From Anaerolineae bacterium (GTDB taxonomy: Bacteria; Chloroflexota; Anaerolineae; JAFGEY01): 64,000 nt of DNA. The notes below the pieces were generated by a model. The model was not told where the DNA came from. It saw only the letters and a program-made list of their open reading frames with translations, and did no database searches. Numbering within the stretch: the stretch's first letter is position 1; the number at the start of each line of letters is the position of its first letter. This document shows positions 1 to 6,893 of this stretch, one piece after another. The translations under genes and the position numbers were made by a program. The stretch covers positions 8,785 through 72,784 of the forward strand of contig JAFGIE010000243.1 of the NCBI GenBank assembly GCA_016929775.1, in the 5' to 3' direction.

Positions 1-1
1 C

Positions 2-508
2 CGCTGGCGCCGCTTCTGCGACGTGTACGATCACCTGGTGCCGATCGCTGAGGAGCACGGGATCCGCCTCGCGATCCACCCGTCCGATACGCCCTATCCT
101 GGCACGCCCTTTGACGCGCTCGGCTTTCACCGCGTCGTCGACGCCTTCCCCAGCAGCCAGGTCGGCTACCTGTACTGCGTCGGCACCCGCGCCGAGGCTG
201 GGGGCACGCCGCTGATCCTCAACGAGATCGAGAACTATGGTCGCAAGGGGCGCCTCTTTGCCGTCCACTTTCGCAACGTACGCGGCAGCCTCGCGACTGC
301 GGGCGGGTTCGAGGAAGTGCTCCTCGACGACGGCGACATGAACATGTTCCGCGTGCTGCTTGCCCTGCACAGAGTGGGCTACGACGGGTGCCTGAACCCC
401 GATCACATCCCGCATCTCGAGGGAGACGGAGAGGACGCGAGCCTGGGCCTGGCGTACTCGATCGGCTACATCAAGGCCCTGCTCGCGGCGCTAGTTGCGA
501 TGTCGTAG
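2..508 (+). CDS. Mannonate dehydratase-like protein, C-terminal part (cut by window edge)
   Basis: The reading frame is open from base 2, so the start lies outside the window and about 168 C-terminal residues remain. The segment carries hallmarks of the UxuA mannonate dehydratase family, a TIM-barrel enzyme that converts D-mannonate to 2-keto-3-deoxygluconate in hexuronate catabolism: VHFRNVRG, then DDGDMNM, then the metal-site-like NPDHIPHLEGDG near the end, and a final AYSIGYIKALL helix. Family knowledge says the PDH histidine and nearby acidic residues help hold the divalent metal. The substrate of this paralogue cannot be fixed because the N-terminal half is missing; it could be a related sugar-acid dehydratase. 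It ends 10 bases before the convergent universal stress gene, leaving no room for a separate terminator. Confidence 0.8.
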   Translation, partial: RWRRFCDVYDHLVPIAEEHGIRLAIHPSDTPYPGTPFDALGFHRVVDAFPSSQVGYLYCVGTRAEAGGTPLILNEIENYGRKGRLFAVHFRNVRGSLATAGGFEEVLLDDGDMNMFRVLLALHRVGYDGCLNPDHIPHLEGDGEDASLGLAYSIGYIKALLAALVAMS

Positions 509-518
509 CCCCTGGCGC

Positions 519-977
519 TCAGCGGCTCTCGGTGCCCTTTTGCGCGTGCACGACCAGCAGGGGGCGCCTGATCCGGTGTAGCACACCCGCTGCGACGCTG
601 TTGTACAGGACCTGTGTCAGCCCCGAGTGTCCCTGTCTCGCCATCGCGACCAGGTCGACGTTCTCGCGCTCGGCGACCCGTACGATCGCCTCCACGACGG
701 GCCCCGTCGAGACCCGCGCATCCGCCTCGATGCCGAGCGCCCGGAACTTGCCTTGCTGCACGCTCAGGTACCGCTCGGCTTCGCGCAGCCGGCGCTCGTA
801 CTCGCTCCGGTGCAGGTTGGCGTAGGCAGTTTCGGCGGCGGCGACCGGCGATGCGGGCTCTACGATCCGCAGAAACACCACTTCCGCGCCAAAGCGCAGC
901 GCCAAGTCTTCCACGTGGCGCAGGACCGCCTCTGCGCGCCGCGAACCGTCCAGTGGGACCAGGATCTTGTTGTACAC
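519..977 (-). CDS. Universal stress protein (UspA family), degenerate ATP loop
   Basis: A 152-residue single-domain Usp protein of usual family length. It begins MYNKILVPLDGS, the first beta strand and loop, and ends with the ARQGHSGLTQVLYNSVA segment and RRPLLVV. In ATP-binding UspA proteins the loop reads G-x2-G-x9-G-S/T; here the first Gly is Ala and the third is Asn, so nucleotide binding is doubtful. Usp proteins are cytoplasmic dimers linked to stress survival, usually without a defined enzymatic role. The gene is monocistronic, with its own extended -10 promoter about 100 bases upstream (1074-1102). It is convergent with the mannonate dehydratase-like gene. Confidence 0.9.
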   Translation of the reverse strand: MYNKILVPLDGSRRAEAVLRHVEDLALRFGAEVVFLRIVEPASPVAAAETAYANLHRSEYERRLREAERYLSVQQGKFRALGIEADARVSTGPVVEAIVRVAERENVDLVAMARQGHSGLTQVLYNSVAAGVLHRIRRPLLVVHAQKGTESR

Positions 978-1073
978 AGCGCCTCCCTGTGGTCACGGGC
1001 TTGCGCCCGGCTGCCGTCCACGGGCCTCGATCCCTGTGTGCGCCCAACAGCGCCGCCAGCGAGCCCTGCAGCC

Positions 1074-1102
1074 ATTATAGCACTGCTCGATGCCCCGATC
1101 AA
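1074..1102 (-). promoter_or_regulatory. Sigma-70 type promoter of the universal stress gene
   Basis: On the minus strand TTGATC (1097-1102) and TATAAT (1074-1079) are separated by 17 bases, and a TG one base before the -10 makes it an extended -10 element. The predicted transcript starts near 1067 and gives a roughly 90-base leader to the stress gene. Confidence 0.7.
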
Positions 1103-1143
1103 GGGTGCTCGCGCTCGAAAGTGGAACGCCCAGGAAATGAAGC

Positions 1144-1173
1144 GTAGAGGCGTACTGCCATACGCCTCTACGA
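1144..1173 (-). terminator. Hairpin terminator after the ABC transporter/regulator operon
   Basis: A perfect 12-bp stem (CGTAGAGGCGTA paired with TACGCCTCTACG) with a 6-base loop, about 70 bases past the regulator's stop codon. The minus-strand tail CTTCATTTCC is only moderately T-rich. It also separates this operon from the stress gene promoter. Confidence 0.6.
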
Positions 1174-1240
1174 ATGGGGAGGAGAACACTTTTGTATCTC
1201 GCTGATCGCGTCTGCACTACGGCAGTTGTCGTACGCGCGT

Positions 1241-1978
1241 CTAGAGGGACTCCCTGATCGCTGCGTCGGCGTCCTCCAGCGACGCCAGGCCCCGGCGGAG
1301 GGCATACAGCGCGGCTTGGGTGCGGCTGGACAACTCGAGCTTGGCGAGGATGTGGCTGACGTGCGTACGTACTGTCGCCTCGCTGATCGCCAGCCCGTCG
1401 GCGATCTCTTGGTTGGCCTGCCCCTGCGCAACCAGGCGCAGGACCTCTTTCTCGCGGTCCGTCAGCGGGTCCTCGACCGGCTTGTGCGGCGACGGGTCGC
1501 TCAGTTCCTCCAACAGCTTGCGCGCGATCGCCGGGTGCAGCGATGCGTTGCCCGAGTAGACCTGGCGGATCGCCTCTACCAGCTCCTCGGGCCCAGAGTC
1601 CTTGAGCAGGTATCCGAGCGCGCCAGCCTTGATCGCCGCAAAGATCCTGTCCATGCCGGTAAAGCTTGTCAGCACCAGGATCCGGATCTGGGGCATCTCC
1701 GCCGACAGCCACTGGATCGCGTCGACGCCGTTCATCACCGGCATGACCAGGTCCATCAGGATCACGTCCGGTTCGAGGCGCTTGGCCTCCGAGATCGCCT
1801 CTTGTCCATCCTGCGCCTCGCCGACGACGCGAATGTCCGGCTCGGTCGCCAGCAGCGCCCGGATCCCCTTGCGCACGATCGCGTGATCGTCCGCGATCAG
1901 CACGCGAATCGTGCCTCGCCGCTTGGCGGACACCTCTGCACGCCGTTCCACTATGGCAAGATCGATTCGTTCGCTCAC
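1241..1978 (-). CDS. NarL/FixJ-type response regulator (orphan, downstream of ABC permeases)
   Basis: About 245 residues: an N-terminal receiver domain with the acidic pair in LIADDH, the phosphoacceptor Asp76 in VILMDLVMP, and LLKDSG carrying the conserved lysine; then a LuxR-type helix-turn-helix (LTDREKEVLRLVAQG, ISEATVRTHVSHIL). The GTG at 1978 is preferred because GAGGTG lies just upstream; an ATG at 2011 has no such site. The protein is closely similar over its length to the second regulator at 6210-6893. No kinase is adjacent; it lies 91 bases behind the permease gene in the same direction, so co-transcription with the transporter is likely. Family knowledge suggests it dimerises on phosphorylation and activates or represses nearby promoters. 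The sensor kinase at 6890-9073 is the obvious candidate partner, by inference. Confidence 0.92.
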   Translation of the reverse strand: MSERIDLAIVERRAEVSAKRRGTIRVLIADDHAIVRKGIRALLATEPDIRVVGEAQDGQEAISEAKRLEPDVILMDLVMPVMNGVDAIQWLSAEMPQIRILVLTSFTGMDRIFAAIKAGALGYLLKDSGPEELVEAIRQVYSGNASLHPAIARKLLEELSDPSPHKPVEDPLTDREKEVLRLVAQGQANQEIADGLAISEATVRTHVSHILAKLELSSRTQAALYALRRGLASLEDADAAIRESL

Positions 1979-2069
1979 AGCACACCTCGCGGCACGTATG
2001 CCGCCGGGCATCCGCCGGTCCGTAGACCGGACGCCCCCGACGGAGGGCAGTGCATCCAGCGCGCGCCCT

Positions 2070-3026
2070 CTACCGCCTCATCTTTGGATCCAGTGCATCC
2101 CTCAGCCCATTGCCCATCAGGTTCCCCGACAGCACGGTCACAAAGATAAAGAACCCAGGAATCACGATCAGGTAGGGCGCCCGGTACAGGTACTGCTGCG
2201 CGTTCGTGAGCATGTTCCCCCAGCTCGGCGTGGGCGGCTGCACCCCCAGGGCCAAGAAACTGAGCGCCGCCTCGGTCAGGATCACGCCCCCCAGCGCGAG
2301 CGTTGCCGAGACGATGATCGGCGACGTGGCGTTGGGCAGGATGTGACGGAAGATGATCCGCCTGTGCCTGGCGCCGACAACGGTCGCCGCGTCGACAAAG
2401 TCCCGCGCCTTCAGCGACAGGAACTCGCCGCGCACGAGCCGCGACGTGCCCATCCAGTTGAGCGACGCGATCACGAACGCCAACCCGGTCACGCCAGGGC
2501 GGAACACGACGGAGATCAGGATCAACAGAAACAGCCCCGGGATCGAGAGCATGATATCCACCAACCGCATCAGCAGTGTGTCCACCCAGCCGCCATAGTA
2601 GCCGGCGATCGCGCCCACGACTGTGCCTACCGTCAACGAGATCAGCACGGTCAGGAACGAGACATACAGGGAGACGCGACCTCCATAGATCGCGCGCGCA
2701 AGCACATCCCTGCCCAGCTCGTCGGTGCCCAGCCAGTGGGTGGACCGCCCCGCACCGGTGCCGTACCCAGGCGGCTGCAGGATCCCGCCCAATGCCACTT
2801 GCTCCGGCGTGTAGCCGATCACATAGCGCGAGAGCAAAGGCGCCGCTAGGGCAGTCGCGACCAGCAGGATCAGCGTGGCGGTGCCAGCCATGGCTAGCTT
2901 GTCGCGCCGGAATCGCTGCCAGGCCATCTCGAGCAAGCCAGGCGTTCGCTGCTGCTCCTTGAACTGCAAGCGCGCCAGCGCCCGGGCTCGGGCGGCAGGA
3001 CTCGCTCCGATCGCTTCAGCGGTCAT
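2070..3026 (-). CDS. Peptide/nickel-type ABC transporter permease (DppC/OppC family)
   Basis: A 318-residue inner-membrane permease of usual length. An N-terminal cytoplasmic stretch is followed by a first membrane helix (about residues 48-68), a periplasm-facing loop with HWLGTDELGRDV typical of DppC/OppC, and the BPD_transp_1 core with the ATPase-coupling EAA loop (DAATVVGARHRRIIF, ending HILPN). It pairs with the DppB-type permease immediately upstream (24-base gap) and the lipoprotein before that. The substrate is inferred to be oligopeptides or oligosaccharides; this family imports both in Chloroflexota and sequence alone does not decide. No OppD/OppF ATPase lies in the operon. Confidence 0.93.
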   Translation of the reverse strand: MTAEAIGASPAARARALARLQFKEQQRTPGLLEMAWQRFRRDKLAMAGTATLILLVATALAAPLLSRYVIGYTPEQVALGGILQPPGYGTGAGRSTHWLGTDELGRDVLARAIYGGRVSLYVSFLTVLISLTVGTVVGAIAGYYGGWVDTLLMRLVDIMLSIPGLFLLILISVVFRPGVTGLAFVIASLNWMGTSRLVRGEFLSLKARDFVDAATVVGARHRRIIFRHILPNATSPIIVSATLALGGVILTEAALSFLALGVQPPTPSWGNMLTNAQQYLYRAPYLIVIPGFFIFVTVLSGNLMGNGLRDALDPKMRR

Positions 3027-3050
3027 GGTCTCTCTCCCTCTCAGGTGCAG

Positions 3051-4034
3051 CTACTCGGCGGTGATGCGCGGGTCTAGGAAGGTGTAGGCGATGTCGGCGA
3101 TCAGATTTCCGCCGATCACCATCACGGTGCCCACCACCAGGGTGCCCATGATCATCGAGTAATCGCGCTTGGTCGCCGCGTGGTAGGCCAGACGTCCCAT
3201 CCCGGGCCAGCCAAAGATCGTTTCTGTGACCAGCGATCCGCTGAGCAGCGTCGGGATCGCCAGGCCGATCAGCGTCGCCACCGGGATCAGCGCGTTCCGC
3301 AGGATGTGGCGCGCCGTGACCAGCCGCTCGGCAAGGCCCTTTGCCCGTGCGGTGCGCACATAGTCCTGGTCCATCACCTCGAGCACACTCGCCCGGATGT
3401 AGCGATTCCATCCAGCCACGCTCAGGATCGACAGGATCCCAGCTGGCATCAGCAGGTGCTTGAGCAGGTCGAATAGGTCGCGCTCTGCGCCCAGGGTGTA
3501 CATGCCCCCCGAGGGGAGCCAACGCAGCCTGACCGAGAACACCAAGATCGCGATCAAGCCAAACCAGAAGGACGGGATCGAGACGCCAGCTGTGCTCAGC
3601 ACGGTGAACAGGTTGTCAAACCAACTGTGCTGCCTCATCGCCGACCACAGCCCCACCGGCAGGGCTACCGCAAGGCTGATCGCAAAGGACGTCACGCTGA
3701 GCAGCAGTGTGTTGGGCAACCGGTCGTAGATGCTCTGCGCAACCGAGGTCTGATCGATGAACGAGACGCCCAGATCGCCCTGCAGCAGACCGCTGTGCCT
3801 GCCCTGGCTGTTGGGCATGAGCCCAATCCATACAAAGTACTGCATCCAGACCGGCTTGTCCAGTCCCATGTTCGCCCGGATGCGCGCAATGTCCTCCGGT
3901 TTGATGTCGGCGTCCAGCTCCAACCGCGCTGTGGGGCCTCCCGGCACGGCGTGGATCAGCACAAAGGAGATGACCGTCACCCCGACAAAGACCGGGATCG
4001 ACTGCAGGATGCGCCGGATCAGGAACTTGCCCAT
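3051..4034 (-). CDS. Peptide/nickel-type ABC transporter permease (DppB/OppB family)
   Basis: 327 residues starting MGKFLIRRILQSIPVF, the standard DppB opening with the first membrane helix. A long extracytoplasmic loop is followed by five further helices and the EAA coupling loop (TARAKGLAERLVTARHILRN). The ATG at 4034 is chosen because GAGAGG precedes it and the family begins here; longer in-frame starts would add an unrelated Arg-rich extension. It forms the membrane channel with the DppC-type protein downstream and receives substrate from the lipoprotein encoded upstream. A GC-rich hairpin in the gap to the binding-protein gene may reduce permease expression relative to the binding protein. 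Confidence 0.93.
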   Translation of the reverse strand: MGKFLIRRILQSIPVFVGVTVISFVLIHAVPGGPTARLELDADIKPEDIARIRANMGLDKPVWMQYFVWIGLMPNSQGRHSGLLQGDLGVSFIDQTSVAQSIYDRLPNTLLLSVTSFAISLAVALPVGLWSAMRQHSWFDNLFTVLSTAGVSIPSFWFGLIAILVFSVRLRWLPSGGMYTLGAERDLFDLLKHLLMPAGILSILSVAGWNRYIRASVLEVMDQDYVRTARAKGLAERLVTARHILRNALIPVATLIGLAIPTLLSGSLVTETIFGWPGMGRLAYHAATKRDYSMIMGTLVVGTVMVIGGNLIADIAYTFLDPRITAE

Positions 4035-4075
4035 CGACCTCTCGCCTCGCTTTCTGTCCCTTGCGTCAACTGAAA

Positions 4076-4106
4076 GGGGCTGGGGCCCGCGGTGGACCCC
4101 AGCCCC
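4076..4106 (-). terminator. Intercistronic hairpin between binding-protein and permease genes
   Basis: GGGGCTGGGG pairs perfectly with CCCCAGCCCC over 10 bp around an 11-base loop. On the minus strand it is followed only by TTTCAG, so it is more likely a partial attenuator or mRNA-stabilising structure than a full terminator. Such hairpins behind binding-protein genes commonly raise binding protein over permease. Confidence 0.5.
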
Positions 4107-4154
4107 GATCGCGGTTGGGGCAATGCGTTCCCGGACGACACTGCCCACAGCACA

Positions 4155-5936
4155 CTAGCGCTCCACCCACCACTCTTGCGCGTTGAACTTGTAGTCGATG
4201 TCGTTGTACTCGAACTCGTGCAGCCGTGTGTTCCAGCAGCCCGTCCCCTGTCTGAAGTACAGGATCGGCGCCGGCACGTCCTCAGCCAGGATATGCTGCA
4301 TCTCATAGTACAGCTCGGTGCGCTCCTCCTGGTCGACGGTCAACAGGGCGGCGTCGATGATCTCGTCCAGCGCAGGGTTCGAGTAGCGGTTCATGTTGAA
4401 CCCGCTGCCGTACGAGTCGGTATGCCACATCGTCTTCTGGTCGGGGTCCGTATCCCACCCAAAGCCGACCACGATCAGCTCATAGTCGTACGTCTCGGTC
4501 AGCTCGGCGAGCAGCGCGTTCCACTCGATCGCCGTCGGCTGTGCATCCACGCCGATCTCGTTCCAGTACTGCTGCATGACCACCATGTTCGACTCGCGCT
4601 CGTTGTTCCCGGCGTTGGTGTGGATCTCGAAGGAGAAGGGAGTGCCGTCCTCTACCCCTTGCACGCCGTGCGCCTCGCGAACGCCGTCGCCGTCCTCATC
4701 GCGCCAACCCGCCTCGTCGAGCAGTTCCTTGGCACGCTCTGGGTCGTAGCCGTAGCGCGGTTCGTTGTCCGGGTTGTGCGCCCAAGAGATGGGGGGCACG
4801 GTCGAGTGCGCTACATCGGCGAGCCCCAGGACGATGCTATCGACCATCGCCTGTCGGTCCAGGGCGAGCAGTAGCGCCTGGCGCGTACGCACGTCCAGGA
4901 ACAGGGGCGACTTCTCCGGGTCCATCTGGTACGTGTAGAACGTAAAGCCGAACTGCGGGAACGTGATGCAAGCCAGGTTCTCCTGCTGCTGGGCATCTTC
5001 CCACAGCGCTGCCGTCACCTCGGCATAGTCGACCTCGCCCGTCTGCAGCTGGGCGTATTCCACCGTCTGGTTCTCGACGATCTTGTAGTAGTAAAAGTCG
5101 ATGTTGGGCGCGCTCCCAAAGTAGTTGGGATTCTTGACCAGCGCGACGTGGTCGTCCTTGATCCACTCGCGGAACATGAACGGCCCTGTGCCGACGGGGG
5201 ACTTGGTGTTGAAATCTGCCGTGTTGAGCTCCTCGGCAGTCAGGTCGCCCAGCAGGTGCGCCGGGATGATCCCATAGATCGTCTTGGTCGTCAAAAAGCT
5301 GGCATCGACCTGGCTGAGCGTGAACCGGATGGTAAAGTCATCCACGACCTCGATCTGCTCAGGGGTCAGGATGTCCGCCAGATCGGCGCGGCGCGGCGAG
5401 TTGACGTCGGAGTTCAGGATCGTGTCATACGTGAACTTGACGTCTCGCGCGGTGAATGGCTCGCCGTCGTGCCACGTCACGTCCTGGCGAAGGTAGAACG
5501 TGAAGACCAGGCTGTCGTCCGAGACTTCCCACCGCTCCGCGAGCTCGGGGAGCGGGCTGAGATCGCCCGGATCGATGGTGACGAGCTCGTTGTAGAGCAG
5601 CTGCTCGAGATCCGCGGAGGACTCGTCCGTGGAAAGGATCGGGTTCAGGATCTCGGCGTCGGCAAAGCTGCTCTCGATCACGGTGCCACCCGTGGCGATC
5701 TGGGTGGGCTCGGGCGTGGCGGTGACCACGGTCTCGACGACCTTGGTCACTTCCCTCTCAACGACTTGCGGCGTGCCTGCGACAACGACCGTCTCTTGCA
5801 CCTTCTCAGTCACGACCTGGGTCACGATCTCGGTGACCTTGACTTCCCGTTCCACGATCACAGTCTGAGGCTGGCATGCTGCTAGGGCGAGCGCGACGAC
5901 AGCAGCCAGATACAGCACGATCCTTGCGTTCTTCAT
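4155..5936 (-). CDS. Family 5 extracellular solute-binding lipoprotein of ABC transporter
   Basis: 593 residues. A short signal peptide ends in the lipobox LAAC with Cys21 as the lipidated residue. Residues 22-80 are a Val/Thr/Glu-rich repetitive stalk seen in many Chloroflexota binding lipoproteins, and the remainder is the SBP_bac_5 fold with YNELVTIDP, the WHDGEPFTARDVKFTYD block and DVRTRQALLLALDR. It should capture peptides or sugars outside the membrane for the two permeases encoded just downstream. AAGGAG lies 6 bases before the ATG. Its own promoter at 6083-6111 makes it the first gene of the transporter operon. Confidence 0.93.
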   Translation of the reverse strand: MKNARIVLYLAAVVALALAACQPQTVIVEREVKVTEIVTQVVTEKVQETVVVAGTPQVVEREVTKVVETVVTATPEPTQIATGGTVIESSFADAEILNPILSTDESSADLEQLLYNELVTIDPGDLSPLPELAERWEVSDDSLVFTFYLRQDVTWHDGEPFTARDVKFTYDTILNSDVNSPRRADLADILTPEQIEVVDDFTIRFTLSQVDASFLTTKTIYGIIPAHLLGDLTAEELNTADFNTKSPVGTGPFMFREWIKDDHVALVKNPNYFGSAPNIDFYYYKIVENQTVEYAQLQTGEVDYAEVTAALWEDAQQQENLACITFPQFGFTFYTYQMDPEKSPLFLDVRTRQALLLALDRQAMVDSIVLGLADVAHSTVPPISWAHNPDNEPRYGYDPERAKELLDEAGWRDEDGDGVREAHGVQGVEDGTPFSFEIHTNAGNNERESNMVVMQQYWNEIGVDAQPTAIEWNALLAELTETYDYELIVVGFGWDTDPDQKTMWHTDSYGSGFNMNRYSNPALDEIIDAALLTVDQEERTELYYEMQHILAEDVPAPILYFRQGTGCWNTRLHEFEYNDIDYKFNAQEWWVER

Positions 5937-6082
5937 GGTCTTCTCCTTCGATCGGATAGGGTTGGACTTGCGGCACAGTAGGGAATCACGGGTCGATCCG
6001 GGGCACGATCTGCCCGGCGCACCTCCTTTGCCCAGTCATCGTCCACGCCGTTGTGGGCAACTGCATGGCCTACACGATTACC

Positions 6083-6111
6083 AGTATAGCAGGGGGCGCA
6101 CGCGCTGTCAT
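6083..6111 (-). promoter_or_regulatory. Promoter of the ABC transporter operon
   Basis: Minus-strand ATGACA (6106-6111) and TATACT (6083-6088) lie 17 bases apart, matching 5 of 6 consensus bases in each box. It sits about 150 bases before the binding-protein start; the long leader shows no recognised riboswitch. Confidence 0.7.
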
Positions 6112-6137
6112 CGGAAAAACAACGGACTCGGGGTAGC

Positions 6138-6164
6138 AAAAAAGGATCGTCTGTGCGACGATCC
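6138..6164 (-). terminator. Intrinsic terminator of the sensor kinase/response regulator operon
   Basis: On the minus strand an 8-bp stem (GGATCGTC with GACGATCC, 5-base loop) is followed directly by TTTTTT, a textbook intrinsic terminator about 45 bases past the regulator stop. It insulates the two-component operon from the transporter promoter. Confidence 0.85.
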
Positions 6165-6209
6165 TCTCTACGGGGTTCTTATGGGGGCTACGACAAACGT
6201 TGTACGATG

Positions 6210-6893
6210 CTAGTCGTCCAGCGCATCGTCATAGAGCGACACCAGGCCCCGCCGCAGGGCATACAGCGCAGCCTGTGTCCGGCTCGACAGCTCCAGTTTG
6301 GCCAAGATGTGGCTGACGTGCGTACGCACCGTCGCTTCGCTGACCGTCAACTCGTGGGCAATGTCGCGGTTGCTAAAGCCCTGCGCTACCAGCTTGAGGA
6401 CGGTCACCTCTCGATCGGTCAGCGCGTCCTCCTCTGGCCCATGCGCAGATGGCTGTGAGATCTCGTCCAGGAGCTTGCGTGCGATCGCCGGGTGGAGCGA
6501 CGAGTTGCCGCCCTGGACCTGCCTGATCGCCTGCACCAGCTCTTGCGGTCCCGAGTCCTTGAGCAGGTACCCCAGCGCGCCTGCCTTGATCGCAGGCAGG
6601 ACCATGTCGACGCTCGCAAAGCTGGTCAGGACCAGGATCCGGATCTCGGGCATCTGTTCGCTGATCCGGCGGATCGCCTCCAAGCCATCCATCTCGGGCA
6701 TCACGATGTCCATCAGGATCACGTCGGGCTGAAGCAGGCGCGCCTGGTCGATCGCCTCCTGCCCGTTCGCCGCCTCGCCAACCGCCGCGATCTGGGGCTC
6801 GGTAGCCAGCAGCGCGCAGATGCCCTTGCGCACGATCGCGTGGTCATCGACGACCAGGACCCGGATCTCCTCTTGCTCCCTCCGATCGCTCAT
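6210..6893 (-). CDS. NarL/FixJ-type response regulator paired with sensor kinase
   Basis: 227 residues: a receiver domain (VVDDHAIVRKGI, phosphoacceptor Asp62 in VILMDIVMP, LLKDSGPQELV with the conserved lysine) and a C-terminal LuxR-type DNA-binding domain (LTDREVTVLKLVAQG, VSEATVRTHVSHILAKL). The ATG overlaps the kinase stop codon as ATGA, so the pair is translationally coupled, and GGAGGTGAG precedes it. It is a clear paralogue of the regulator at 1241-1978; the last about 40 residues of the two (HILAKLELSSRTQAALYALRRGL) are nearly the same, suggesting related DNA sites. A terminator follows. Confidence 0.95.
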   Translation of the reverse strand: MSDRREQEEIRVLVVDDHAIVRKGICALLATEPQIAAVGEAANGQEAIDQARLLQPDVILMDIVMPEMDGLEAIRRISEQMPEIRILVLTSFASVDMVLPAIKAGALGYLLKDSGPQELVQAIRQVQGGNSSLHPAIARKLLDEISQPSAHGPEEDALTDREVTVLKLVAQGFSNRDIAHELTVSEATVRTHVSHILAKLELSSRTQAALYALRRGLVSLYDDALDD

